Below are positions 1-11,640 of a stretch of DNA of 64,000 nucleotides, in pieces. This DNA comes from Selaginella moellendorffii (lineage: Eukaryota > Streptophyta > Lycopodiopsida > Selaginellales > Selaginellaceae): the NCBI RefSeq assembly GCF_000143415.4, contig NW_003314307.1, positions 306,409-370,408 of the forward strand. Direction: 5' to 3'. Position 1 is the first letter of the stretch. Every line of letters starts with the position of its first letter. The translations under genes were made by a program, and so were the position numbers. The notes beneath the pieces are model-generated. The model was not told the DNA's origin. It saw only the letters and a program-made list of their open reading frames with translations, and ran no database searches.

Positions 1-205
1 AAGCTTCTTTACAAGTTCATGCCCTTGTAAACAGAAGCTAAAAACTACAGCTCTACTCTCTTAACACCTTACCTCTCGAGTCAAGCCCAACCGAAGCAAA
101 TTAGACCTACCAAATGTCAATCAAATATTCTCTAATATCAAATGTAAACTCTTGAATTTAGACTTCTCAATAAGTCACCCATCCCAATGTTATTATTTAT
201 TTAAC

Positions 206-1080
206 TGTGAGACACAAAATCCCTAGGCCCCAAAGTGGAGTCGAAAGGGTGCCACGTGGTAGTGGCCGATGCAAAAGCCAAACAAGCATAACACGTTTGG
301 ACTCAAAGATCCGACTTGAAAGGTCAAGAGTGGGAGTGGAACTCCCAACAAAGTGCTTGAGGAACGAGCACGAAGTGAGCAATAAGCGAGGCTCCAAAAA
401 GGGACCCAAGATGGAGTCCGAGATGGACCAAGACAGAGTCTGAGATGGAGTCCGAGATAGACCAAGACGGAGTCCGAGACGGAGTCCGAGATGGAGTCCG
501 AGATGGACCCGAGATGGAGTCCGAGATGGACTGAGACGGAGTCCCAGATGGAGTCCGAGATGGACCAAGATGGAGTCCGAGATGGAGTCCGAGATGGAAT
601 CCGAGATGGAGTCCGAAAAGGACCCGAGATGGAGTCCGAGGTCGAGACCGAGACCGGGATCGAGACTGAGACCGAGACCGGGATCGAGACTGAGACCGAG
701 ACCGGGATCGAGACTGAGACCGAGACTGAGACCGGGACCGAGACCAAGACCGAGACTGGGGCCAAGACCAAGACCGAGATCGGGACTGAGACCGAGACCG
801 AGGCCGAGGCTGAGATCAAGCCCGAGCTCGAGTCCGAGTCCGAGTCTGAGTCTGAGAGGGTGAAAGCCCAAAGTGTTTGTCTCCCAGACCCTAGGGGGTT
901 TGGTGAGCTCCAAAAGTATAGTAAGGGGGAGGATTGCAGTGGAGCCAGTTTGGCCAGGAAAGGCCAGTTTGGCCCAAGAAGGTTGTACCCAGTGTTGGGT
1001 GATGAGCTGCCCACTGGGAAGTCCAAGACTAGAGTGAACACAAACCGACAAATAGGGTAGCTTGGTGAAGTGTTCAAGAG
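206..1080 (+). mobile_element. Solo LTR, left part (interrupted)
   Basis: The left 875 bases of an LTR that starts TGTGAGACAC. Its sequence is the reverse complement of the LTRs at 1081-2731 and 6876-8952. It breaks off at 1080, where a related element has inserted, and resumes at 8958. The five bases before it (201-205, TTAAC) recur directly after its other end (9720-9724), which is a target-site duplication. No internal region or second LTR accompanies it, so it is a solo LTR left by recombination. Bases about 403-860 are a GAGATGGAGTCC-type tandem repeat. The roughly 300-aa open frames here come from this repeat and are not genes. Confidence 0.85.
403..860. repeat. LTR-internal tandem repeat (solo LTR copy)
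   Basis: Tandem short units of the type GAGATGGAGTCC and GAGATGGACC, changing after about 640 to hexamer-like GAGACC/GAGTCC units. The same array in reverse orientation lies in both LTRs of the nested element. It is a rapidly changing satellite inside an LTR. It keeps all frames open on both strands and so creates spurious ORFs. Confidence 0.9.
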
Positions 1081-2158
1081 TGTAAGCGACTAAATTTTCC
1101 ATTCTACTTTAGTCACTTAACCACACCTCCGACCACTTGGAAGAGTCTCATTCACCACCTCCATAAGTCCAATTCAGGACTTGGGACTTGCTAGCCCCGA
1201 GAATGACATCTATGCCACTCAACATTTGCACTTGGTCCAAGTGCTCCACATGTCCAATCCCATGACCGACACTCAAAGGTACCACCGACATGGCAGCCTG
1301 TTACGCTAAGGCCATGCCCAATCACCTTTGCCACACTGGTAGTCCAATACCACTTGCATCACAGTCTTGGCTCTCCAAGACTAGGCAATCCCTCCGTGAG
1401 TGGTCATCTCAGATCCACTCCTTAGCATCTTTAGGATGCCCACCGACAAGGGGAATAACCTTCCCCAATATCCCTCTGTCAGTCTCCACTAAGTCCCTTT
1501 TTACCCTTGGCCGTGTTTGCCAACACTGCCACTAGATCGAGGCCCACAGGCCCGACCACTAAGTCCCACGGTCCTCTAGGACTTCCTCACCACACGACTG
1601 TGTCCTTGGTCACTACCCTAGAGGACTGTTCCTCTTCCTTTCCACAGTTTAGGCCTTTGGGACAACATTTCGGAACACCGTGGCCTTACGCGAGCCACCT
1701 AGGTACTCTCCCCGCCTTCCGCCCTTGGGTGCTCTAGCCATGGGCTTAGAGCGAAGTTCCGTTGAGCCACGCCTGGTATCCAAGTAGATAGTGCCACCCA
1801 CACTTGGACTGGGAGCATCGGCCAGTCGATCTCCCGGGGGAACTAGAGCCGGCTCTTGAACATTTCACCAAGCTACCCCGCTTGTCGGTCCGTATTCACT
1901 CTAGTCTTGGACTTCCCAGTGGTCAGCTCATCACCCAACACTGGGTCTGGCCTTCCTGGGCCAAACTGGCCTTTCCTGGCCAAACTGGCTCCACTGGGCT
2001 CCAACCCCCACACTCTCCCTACTATACTTTTGGAACCCCCCGCAGCCCCCCCCCCCCCTAGGGGACGATCGCTTTGGGCTTTCACCCAACTGCCTGTATT
2101 AATATTCGGACTCGGACTCGGACTCGGACTCGGTCTCGGTCCCGGATTCGGACTCGGA

Positions 2159-2195
<37 letters not shown>

Positions 2196-2731
2196 CCGGT
2201 CTCGGTTCCATCTCGGACTCCATTTTGGACTCCATCTCGGGTCCATCTCGGACTCCATCTCGGGTCCATCTCGGACTCCATCTCGGGTCCATCTCGGACT
2301 CCATCTCGGATCCATCTCGGACTCCATCTCGGATCCATCTCGGACTCCATATCGGACTCCATCTCGGACTCCACTTCGGACTCCATATTGGACTCCACCT
2401 CGGGTCCATCTCGGACTCCATATCAGACTCCATCTTGAACTCCAGTTCGGACTCCATATCGGACTCCACTTCGGGTCCATCTCGGACTCCACTTCGGGTC
2501 CATCTCGGACTCCAATTTGGGTCCTTTCTGGGTCCCTTTTTAGAGCCTCGCTTATGGCTCACTTCGTGCTCATTCCTCGAGCACCTTGTTGGGAGTTCCA
2601 CTCCCGCTCTCGACCTTTCAAGTCGGAGCTTTTAGTCCAAACGTGTTACGCTCGTTTGGCTTTCGCTTCGGCCACTACCACGTGGCTCCCTTCCGGCTCC
2701 ACTTTGGGGCCTAGGGATTGTGTGTCTCACA
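1081..2731 (-). repeat. LTR (downstream copy of the minus-strand element)
   Basis: LTR of 1651 bases, TG...CA bounded on the minus strand. It is nearly identical to 6876-8952 outside the internal satellite. It contains a poly-C run near 2048-2059 and the GGACTCCATCTC satellite at about 2105-2525. Confidence 0.9.
2105..2525. repeat. LTR-internal tandem repeat (GGACTCCATCTC units)
   Basis: Hexamer-like GGACTC/GGTCTC units, then 12-15 base units of the type GGACTCCATCTC alternating with GGGTCCATCTC. Its length differs from the copy in the sister LTR. Confidence 0.9.
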
Positions 2732-2835
2732 ACTCTACCACCCATAGACGAAGTTCGATGTCCTCATCGAACGGTAAACCATTTTATAAAGTAACACCCG
2801 CATGTGTTACCATTTCCATCCTTGGCACCTAGCCA

Positions 2836-2968
2836 ATATTTGTCAATGTCTTGACATTGAAGGCTCACCATGCCTTCTCCATATTCGTCAATGGTTTGAC
2901 ATTGAAGGCTCACCATGCCTTTTGCATATTCTTCAATGGTTTGACACCAAAGGCTCACCATGCCTTGC
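2836..2968. repeat. 45-base minisatellite, about 3 copies
   Basis: Units around TTGACATTGAAGGCTCACCA recur at 2851, 2896 and 2941 (period 45). On the minus strand the array is open and would encode a 15-residue repeat (MVSLQCQTIDEYGEG type) in a frame of about 84 codons, but nothing else supports a gene. Confidence 0.75.
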
Positions 2969-5900
2969 CCATCCACTAAGGAGGGTAGTCTCTCTAACTT
3001 AGAGACTGATTGGACCACATATAGTGGTTCTCTCTTTTTATTGGTTTAGTTCTCGCTAAACCTCTTAGAGACCCTTCTTTAAGTTAATCCCACTACTCCT
3101 TCTCGAGTAGTCTTAATTTCCATCTATTGAACGTTTGTACCTTAGAACTTTTACTCTTTTGACTTTTGGAAATCAATTTCCTAGGTGTCTCCAACACCTT
3201 GCATTGCACAGATTGTGCAACTCCACTTCTCCATCCTAGGAAGTTCGTTACTTGAGGGCACCATCATCCTCTCTTCTATTTCGTGCCACCTTGGGCATTA
3301 AGTTCCATTCATCATACTTTGTGCTAGGGCTGTCCATGGCCCTATCATTTGGCTACCTTACTGCTCCCTCCCTTGGAGCTTCCACTTTCGCCAAATCGGA
3401 GCAATTCGGAATCCATCTTTGGAAACACACTTCCTTTCCCGCAATTTGTTAGCGTCCAACACATTAGTGTTCCTCGCCTAACTTTGTCACTTGGATTCCT
3501 TCCAAGGGATTCCACGGCCCTATCTTGGCCACTCATCTTTTGCTCCTATCCGTTGATTGTTGCACCAAGCAACATCGAATCCCTACCTCCCTCCTTGAGG
3601 TATTCTTTTGATTCCATAGCAAAGGCTCTGCTCTGCCAAGACTAGGGTGTTCACCCCTAGTAAGTCTCTTTAGCATCTTTTGCAGTGGGCTTTATCCACG
3701 GCCCAACTTTGTGACCCTCCCATGGGTCTCTCTAGAGACTACTTTCCTTGGACACACTATGCCATCGCAATGACATAGCTCATTTCCCTAAGGTGCCTTT
3801 CCCACTTGGTCACCTTGACCAAGCCACACCATCATCAATAGTTCAAATCACACTTTGAACTAGGAACCTTATTCCTTAACCCAAACAAGGACCTTGTCCT
3901 TATTTAGCCACAAGATCACCTAGTGATCTCACCTTGGCACCTTAACAGGTTTGCCAATAGGTACTAGGCCTTCCAGACCTTTAACTTGTTAATTACGACC
4001 CCGGGGGCATCCCCCACACTTGGCGGTGCGCCCAAGCCAGCCCTTCCGGCCAAGGGTCCATAGCAACTGAGACTGGGTGTCCCCATCTCATTCACCATGT
4101 TCTTGGTGCCACTGGCACCAAAGTGTTCAAGTTAGATATGCTAAGCCACACTAAGCAATCTAACCGTGCATCACGACTCCGGGGCATCCCCCGCTTGGCG
4201 ATGTGCCCAAGCCAATCTCCTCATTGAGAGTCCATGACCACCGAAATATGAGTGTCCTCATATTCCAAACCATCACCACGCCCTAGTGATTTGGGACTCG
4301 AACCCAAGCACTAGAGGGTCGGGACTCAAACCCAACCTCCGTATATGCATCTACGGACGGCATCACCCAAGATGCCTGGCGTGACTCCCCACGCCGGTGC
4401 ACCAACTTATACTCAAAGCGCGCCATAGATCACAGCTTAGGGACCTAGTTCCTCCACACTGCCAAGTCCTCTCACTTGACAAGTTTGTGATCATGCATGG
4501 ACTCCTCCATGCTCGGCCCCATGGCCCACCCTTTTGAAGTTATCACCTTCAACTAGGGTATTTGTTCCTCTGACTTGCCAATCTCGCTTTGGCAAGTCCT
4601 CCGACCACTGTAATATGGTTCCTGCACAAGCGTGAAAGCCCTTGATCATCGACTTTCGTTCAAGGCCCTCTCTTTAAACACTTGGGAACTACTTCCCTAA
4701 CTTTGATAGCCTTGCCTCATAGCAAGCTTCAAGACCACGCTTCTGCTGCACCACTCTGATTTCGCGCGTTCCTTGAACCATTTACGCTTGGCCTTTCTAG
4801 GTACTAAGCTACCTAGAATCCTCTTTGGGAACCTTGAAGGAACTCTGTCCCTTAGCTTGCTAAGGCCTCCCTTTTTGCAAGCTTTCCAACTACCATATAG
4901 TCTAACATGGACAATTCCATGTTTTAGACTCTTCATGGCATCACGGTTGCTAGCGGCAACACCCTCGAGCCCCCACTTGATTCTCCACTCCTAGCTGGCA
5001 TAACCAACTTTGGTTATGCCCTTCAATTCCAATGGTTCGGTTCTATCCCCTTACTTCTTGCTTTTGGCTTCACACCTTTCCTTCGGTCATTCTCCTCCAG
5101 ACCAAGAGGATAGCTTTGCACTTTCTATCATGCCTTAGCAAGCATTCTTAGGGATGAACCTACCCAATAGCCTAGGGAGTGGTTCCTCAATCCAGGTATG
5201 CTCACTCTATAATCCCACACACCGGGATTACGTTGTTGTTTACGAGCCTTTGCATGCCCATTGCTAGCCTTGCCAAAATTCCATTTTTGGCTTTGTCCAA
5301 TTCGAGTAGACAGTCTTCTCTTGTTTCCGCCACCTTGGACATTTGGATAGCACCTACTATCTATCATTCGCTAGGGACTTAGTCCCTTGGGCCTTATCTA
5401 CTACCCTCGCGACATCAAACACCACCTCCTGGTGTTCTAGAGTGTTCGGGTGTCCTAATGACGGCTTCCTTGACAATAAATATTTCCTTTTATGACATTG
5501 ACTTACTATATCGCAATATAAGCAACTTATCCCCCGTAAAGGTATATCCAACTTCCTTATGCCATTAAGAAGGCTTGGGTAGCTACCTTCTACCCGTTTA
5601 ACCAATTATTTTGCACCTCTTGTTTAGTTGCCTCGTAGTTATCAAATCGTACAACTCATTGCTGGTGCTTCCACACCTCCATCATTATCTGGGTCACCAC
5701 ACTCCAAATGCATGCTCTGCAGCTTAGGCTATGCCATTCCCATTTCTATTGGGATTCCTTTGGCAAGAGGTTCTCATGAACCCACCAACATAGCCTCAAG
5801 GTATCACACCTTGGCACATTTGGTGTCTCCACACCATTGGCTCCACGAGCCTACCTCTATGACACTACTTATTAGTGTTTAGGTTTTGCTAAAGCCAATA

Positions 5901-6856
5901 TAGTTGTTCCTCATGCTAACTATCCGTTAGCACCGCACCATAGTGTTTGCACCCAACTTTGGGCCAAAGTTGTTTTCTTTTGGGAACATCTTTCCCACAA
6001 CTTTAGTATGGCACATTCTGCCATCAATGAGATACCTACTGTTCTCATACTTGGATCTTATGATCCTCCCCATACCTCATGGGGCACTATACACTTCAGT
6101 TCAAATGCTCCAATCAATCCCTTAGGACCATTCCCTGACTCCGCTTGAGTCATCTAGCATTTTGGACTTTGCTAATCCAAGAACCTGCGAGGTCTCAGTC
6201 TTAGAGGTACCAACTCTCTAGAATACAACTTCTTGTATTCATGTCCTACTCACAAGGACAATCTTTGCAAGTGTTACTCTGACACTTGATGATTTTCTTG
6301 GGGCTAACCTTTGCCCCTTAGGACTACTTGTCCATGTGATGAGAATAGCAACTCATCTTTAAGTACACCCTCAACTCCTTGGGTTGTTCTAGCATTTATT
6401 AAAGGTAGCCCCGCTTACCATTTCAAGGACTGGTGTCCTCTTTTGTATTTAACCTCCCACGGTCAACAATTCCGGACTCAAATTTATGAGTACCAGCCTC
6501 AACCATATAAGGGTAATCTTGTGATTCCTTTATTGTTTTGGAGTCTGCATCTTCCCCGTGATCCCAACTATAGTTGTTTACCACAACTACATTAGCTCAT
6601 TTGCTGCATCAAACGCTCATCTGGATCACATCCTCATCTCTCTGAGGAAACCCTTATACTGTTCCCAAGATCCCAAAGTCGTTCCATTATTGGCCCTTTT
6701 CTATCCACCACCTCACCTACAAGTTCACACATGAACTGTAATGGAGAGCCATGTCTTCCCGACTTGCTACTCCTCAAGGATAGGCCCACTCCTCGGACCT
6801 TCCGATGCAAACACCAGTGGTGATATACTTGAGCACCAATAAAAGTCGGACTAAGG

Positions 6857-6875
6857 AACAACTCCGATACCAAGT
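6857..6875 (-). promoter_or_regulatory. Primer-binding site of the LTR element
   Basis: Directly inside the 5' LTR on the minus strand the sequence reads ACTTGGTATCGGAG. It differs by one base from the plant initiator-Met tRNA primer-binding core TGGTATCAGAG. Its position fixes the element on the minus strand. Confidence 0.8.
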
Positions 6876-7862
6876 TGTAAGCGACTAAATTTTCCATTCT
6901 ACTTTAGTCACTTAACCACACCTCCGACCACTTGGAAGAGTCTCATTCACCACCTCCATAAGTCCAATTCAGGACTTGGGACTTGCTAGCCCCGAGAATG
7001 GCATCTATGCCACTCAACATTTGCACTTGGTCCAAGTGCTCCACGTGTCCAATCCCATGACCGACACTCAAAGGTACCACCGACATGGCAGCCTGTTACG
7101 CTAAGGCCATGCCCAATCACCTTTGCCACACTGGTAGTCCAATACCACTTGCATCACAGTCTTGGCTCTCCAAGACTAGGCAATCCCTCCATGAGTGGTC
7201 ATCTCAGATCCACTCCTTAGCATCTTTAGGATGCCCACCGACAAGGGGAATAACCTTCCCCAATATCCCTCTGTCAGTCTCCACTAAGTCCCTTTCTACC
7301 CCTGGCCGTGTTTGCCAACACTGCCACTGGATCGAGGCCCACAGGCCCGACCACTAAGTCCCACGGTCCTCTAGGACTTCCACACCACACGACTGTGTCC
7401 TTGGTCACTACCCTAGAGGATTGCTCCTCTTCCTTTCCACAGTTTAGGCCTTTGGGACAACATTTCGGAACACCGTGGCCTTACGCGAGCCACCTGGGTA
7501 CTCTCCCCGCCTTCCGCCCTTGGGTGCTCTAGCCATGGGCTTAGAGCGAGGTTCCGTTGAGCCACGCCTGGTATCCAAGTAGGTAGTGCCACCCACACTT
7601 GGACTGGGAGCATCGGCCAGTCGATCTCCCGGGGGAACTAGAGCCGGCTCTTGAACACTTCACCAAGCTACCCCGCTTGTCGGTCCGTATTCACTCTAGT
7701 CTTGGACTTCCCAGTGGTCAGCTCATCACCCAACACTGGGTCTGGCCTTCCTGGGCCAAACTGGCCTTTCCTAGCCAAACTGGCTCTACGGTACTCCAAC
7801 CCCCACACTCTCCCTACTATACTTTTGGAACCCCCCGCAGCCCCCCCCCCCCCCCCCACCCA

Positions 7863-8249
7863 NNNNNNNNNNNNNNNNNNNNNNNNNNNNNNNNNNNNNN
7901 NNNNNNNNNNNNNNNNNNNNNNNNNNNNNNNNNNNNNNNNNNNNNNNNNNNNNNNNNNNNNNNNNNNNNNNNNNNNNNNNNNNNNNNNNNNNNNNNNNNN
8001 NNNNNNNNNNNNNNNNNNNNNNNNNNNNNNNNNNNNNNNNNNNNNNNNNNNNNNNNNNNNNNNNNNNNNNNNNNNNNNNNNNNNNNNNNNNNNNNNNNNN
8101 NNNNNNNNNNNNNNNNNNNNNNNNNNNNNNNNNNNNNNNNNNNNNNNNNNNNNNNNNNNNNNNNNNNNNNNNNNNNNNNNNNNNNNNNNNNNNNNNNNNN
8201 NNNNNNNNNNNNNNNNNNNNNNNNNNNNNNNNNNNNNNNNNNNNNNNNN
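7863..8249. other. Assembly gap (Ns)
   Basis: 387 Ns within the satellite of the LTR. Protein frames across it are meaningless. The true length of the satellite here is unknown. Confidence 0.99.
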
Positions 8250-8750
8250 CTCCATATCGGACTCCACTTCGGGTCCATCTTGGACTCCATATCGGACTCC
8301 ATATCGGACTCCACTTCGGGTCCATCTTGGACTCCATATCGGACTCCATCTCAGACTCCACTTCGGACTCGGTCTCGGTCTCGGTCTCGGTCCCGGTCTC
8401 GGTTCCATCTCGGACTCCATTTTGGACTCCATCTCGGGTCCATCTCGGACTCCATCTCGGGTCCATCTCGGACTCCATCTCGGGTCCATCTCGGACTCCA
8501 TCTCGGATCCATCTCGGACTCCATCTCGGATCCATCTCGGACTCCATCTCAGACTCCATATCGGACTCCATCTCGGACTCCACTTCGGACTCCATATCGG
8601 ACTCCACCTCGGGTCCATCTCGGACTCCATATCGGACTCCATCTCGAACTCCACTTCGGACTCCATATCGGACTCCATATCGGACTCCACTTCGGGTCCA
8701 TCTCGAACTCCACTTCGGGTCCATCTCGGACTCCAATTCGGGTCCTTTCT
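8250..8750. repeat. LTR-internal tandem repeat (second LTR)
   Basis: Same GGACTCCATCTC/GGGTCCATCTC satellite as at 2105-2525, but with many more GGACTCCATATC units. It flanks the gap. Confidence 0.9.
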
Positions 8751-8952
8751 GGGTCCCTTTTTAGAGCCTCGCTTATGGCTCACTTCGTGCTCATTCCTCG
8801 AGCACCTTGTTGGGAGTTCCACTCCCGCTTTCGACCTTTCAAGTCGGAGCTTTTAGTCCAAACGTGTTACGCTCGTTTGGCTTTCGCTTCAGCCACTACC
8901 ATGTGGCGCCCTTCCGGCTCCACTTTGGGGCCTAGGGATTGTGTGTCTCACA

Positions 8953-9719
8953 AAGAGTCGGCTCTAGTTCCCCCGGGAGATTGACTGGCCGATGCTCCCA
9001 GTCCAAGTGTGGGTGGCACTACCTACTTGGATACCAGGCGTGGCTCAACGGAACGTCGCTCTAAGCCCATGGCTAGAGCACCTAAAGGTGGAAGGCGGGG
9101 AGAGTACCTATGAGGCTCGTGTAAGGCCACGGTGTTCCGAAATGTTATCCCAAAGTCCCAGACTGTGGAAAGAAAGAGGAGTAGCCCTCTGGTGTGGTGA
9201 CCAAGGACACAATCACACGGTGAGAAAGTCCTAGAGGACTGTGGGACTTGGTGGTCGGGCCTGTGGGCCTTGATCCAGTGGCAGTGTTGGCAAACATGGC
9301 CCTAGATAAAAAATGACTTAGTGAGGACCGGAAAGGAGATATTGGGGAAGGCTATTCCCCATGTCTGTGGGCATCCTAAGGATGCTAAGGAGTGGGTCTA
9401 GGATGACCACTCATGGACGGATGGCCCAGTCTTGGAGAGACGAGATTGCAATGATGGACCATTGATGTGACCAAGGTGAATGGTTATAGCCTAGCATAAT
9501 GGGCTAATATATTAGTGGTACCTTAGGGTGTCGATCATGGGATCGGACACGTGGAACACTTGGACCAAGTGCAAGGGTTGAGTGGCATGGATGCCATTCT
9601 TAGGGCTAGCAAATCCCTAAGTCTAGAATAAGACTTACAGAGGGGTGAGTGAGACTCCTCCAAGTGGTCAGAGGTGTGGTTACGTGACTAAAGTAAGATG
9701 GAAAATTTAGTCACTTACA
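8953..9719 (+). mobile_element. Solo LTR, right part
   Basis: Continues the solo LTR interrupted at 1080. 8953-8957 is the duplicated AAGAG; the text then follows the reverse complement of the family LTR to its terminal CACTTACA at 9719, followed by TTAAC (9720-9724), which matches 201-205. Together the two parts are about 1637 bases, matching the 1651-base family LTR. Confidence 0.85.
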
Positions 9720-9724
9720 TTAAC

Positions 9725-10091
9725 CCTATATATCCCAAGACCCTTAACTAATTAGAAAAAGAGGTGTACTCTTATTTATAAGCCATTTCCTTATATATTT
9801 GAACCATTATAAATTGACTCTCAAGTCATTCCCTTTAGATACTTATAGCCCTCTCCAAGTTTAGCAAAAATATCAAGGTGACATTTGCTTGTTTCAAAAC
9901 TAGTTATTGCTTTGAAACACTAGGCATTTAGGGATATGTGGCAAATGATTGATGATGCATTTAAAGTGGCTTCATGCACTACTCAAGCTTATCCATGCCA
10001 TTTTAGCTGTGCATTTCTTAAGCATGAAGGACTAATGATCCATTAGCCGAATAAGGAGGGAATGAATAAAGTTATAACAAGATTTTAAAGA
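9725..10091. other. Intergenic, nothing recognised
   Basis: AT-rich sequence without a convincing open frame. It may belong to the Harbinger element that follows, but I could not define terminal inverted repeats. Confidence 0.5.
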
Positions 10092-10481
10092 TTGCATGGA
10101 TTCCTAAATTGTTGTGGTGCAATAGATTGCACTCACATTGCAATTGAGCTCCCAAGATCAGAGGATGTAACAGATTGGTATGCTAAGGCAAAAAAATACT
10201 ACTCAATGGTAGTTCAAGGCATGGTTCCAGATATACGAGTTTGAAATTCTAGTGGTTTGAAGAAGGTATGGATTGAGAATAAGTGTTTATGTGGTCTAGT
10301 GTACCACAAAAAGTTTGGGGACATTCCACAATATATCATTGATGATGAAGGATATAATTGTGCTTTATTGGTTTTGGTCCCATATCCAAACAGGTTTCAT
10401 GGCAAAGAGCAATACAACTTCCTTCATTGTTCTACAAGTATTGTTGTTGAGCAATCTTTTGAAATTTTAAAGAGGCAATGA
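10092..10481 (+). pseudogene. PIF/Harbinger transposase relic
   Basis: One frame reads LHGFLNCCGAIDCTHIAIEL and later YSMVVQGMV, then an in-frame TGA at 10242-10244, then KKFGDIPQYIIDDEGY and finally STSIVVEQSFEILKRQ with a stop. The motif GAIDCTHI (first catalytic Asp), the block around IIDDEGY and the terminal block of the type SxRIVVExxFGxLK are signatures of the PIF/Harbinger DDE nuclease (HARBI1-like, DDE_Tnp_4). Only the C-terminal half is present and it carries a stop, so it is dead. It is AT-rich compared with the functional genes downstream. No partner MYB-like gene or terminal repeat was found. Confidence 0.75.
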
Positions 10482-11054
10482 AAATTACTAGCTCATAAGG
10501 GATTTAAAACCTGCCATTCCTTGTAATCATCAAGTTATGTAGCGCACAGCATGCCATGATGTTATTCATGAAGATGCCTAGATGTCCTCATAGAAAATTT
10601 TGACCCTAACAGATTTAAACATAATGCAAGCTACTTTCCATAAAAGTCTCTTCATTCAGCTAAAGATGGTATAGCATTGAGAGACACCATTGAAAAGTTG
10701 TAGAGAGCTTAGTGTGATAGTACTATTGTACTTTATTCAATACAATGTTTTTGAATGAACTTCCATGTTTGCAACCTTTAATATTCCATTATAGGTCATA
10801 CATATCAGCCACATATTCTAACAATTCTGAGGCTTTGTAGCAGGTGTAATGAAACAGTCACAGTTAAGCTTGTAAGCAAACCTTGTGGTGTTCAACATCA
10901 GTACATGTGATAAGGCGAGCAAGAGCATTCCCTATGGTAGTAGTAAGGCAAATGAGATCTCTCCCTGCAGTACCTTCTAAGATTTGTCATGGCTGTCACC
11001 CCTTTATAGAGAGTAGCGGGGTGATCTACAAAAGTAGTCCCTATAATCCCTATC

Positions 11055-11640
11055 TCAGTCTCTCTCATAGTGTCGTGGACCATAACCTGATGGCCAAGAT
11101 CTTGGAGGAGCTGTGATGAAACTAGAAAAAATATTAGAATAGAATTGCAAGAGCTCCACCATAGCCACGATGAAGATGTTTGCTGGAAGATCCACCACAT
11201 CTGTGCTGATCTTGCCAAGTTTCAAGGATGTCAATGACTTACTGTTCACGATAATATGCACTAGGTCAGAGAGACTTGAAAAATCCAAGCCAGTGAGGAA
11301 GAAACTGAGAACTTCCAGGGTGCTGTTGCTCACTATAAGCTCGTGGAGCACTAACTTCCATCATCCTCGATCATGCTCTCTTCCAAATAAAGAACTCGTA
11401 AAGATCCATGATAAAGGTAAAATAAAAAACAACACCGAAATAAGAGAATTACTTACTTGAACTCTCAAGCCTAGTGGAGAACCTAGAGCACTTGTCCAAC
11501 CTAGGAACTAGCCAAAGCCTCAAGCAAGCAATTTGAAGGCCATCTCTAGAGAGGCAAATACTGTAAATTGAATCCATGGCTCGCAATAGCCACCCCAATC
11601 CTTCAAACTTAGAATGTGGTGAGGAAGTCCTAGTGGTCAA
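11055..11640 (-). pseudogene. LRR-like gene fragment
   Basis: On the minus strand an open piece at 11640-11449 ends at a possible GTAAGT donor. A second piece (11351-11055) contains LHELIVSNSTLEVLSF and LVHIIVNSKSLTSLKLG, which have the leucine spacing of plant leucine-rich repeats such as F-box/LRR or NBS-LRR proteins. No start, F-box or NB-ARC motif is visible. The 5' end runs into a decayed LTR (11610-12119). Probably a broken LRR gene; the subfamily is not resolved. Confidence 0.35.

Larger units (their letters stand above)
2732..6875 (-). other. Non-coding interior of the LTR element
   Basis: About 4.1 kb between the two LTRs. I find no recognisable gag, protease, reverse transcriptase, RNase H or integrase motif in any frame, only short open frames. 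A sub-duplication is visible at about 3998-4035 and 4168-4208, both around CCCCGGGGGCATCCCCC-like and GCGCCCAAGCC-like text. It may carry packaging signals for trans mobilisation (inference). Confidence 0.6.
1081..8952 (-). mobile_element. Complete non-autonomous LTR retrotransposon (LARD-like)
   Basis: A complete element read on the minus strand: LTR 8952-6876, primer-binding site next to it, interior 6875-2732, second LTR 2731-1081. Both LTRs begin TGTGAGACAC and end GCTTACA (TG...CA). The 5-base target duplication AAGAG lies at 1076-1080 and 8953-8957. Seen directly: the interior of about 4.1 kb has no open frame longer than about 100 codons and no reverse transcriptase, integrase or gag motif. 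This fits a large retrotransposon derivative that depends on enzymes from another element (inference). It is inserted into a solo LTR of its own family in the opposite orientation. The two LTRs differ at roughly ten positions over the first 550 bases by eye, so the insertion is fairly young. Confidence 0.85.
6876..8952 (-). repeat. LTR (upstream copy of the minus-strand element)
   Basis: LTR of 2077 bases including a block of 387 Ns. It starts TGTGAGACAC and ends GCTTACA on the minus strand. It is longer than its sister because of the satellite and the gap. A run of C directly precedes the Ns, which probably caused the assembly break. Confidence 0.9.

Noticed and set aside
1203-1222. GGCAT...ATGCC inverted text in the LTRs (also near 7000 and 9580) as a member of the palindrome family
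   Set aside because: It shares only short arms, has a different centre and is an ordinary part of the LTR in every copy.
197-2832. Several open frames of 200-300 codons with Ser/Leu/Gly or Glu/Arg/Thr repeats
   Set aside because: They arise from the LTR satellite, overlap on both strands and in several frames, and show no start context or homology.
7599-8984. A frame of 461 codons across the N block
   Set aside because: It spans 387 Ns and satellite sequence; it is an artefact.
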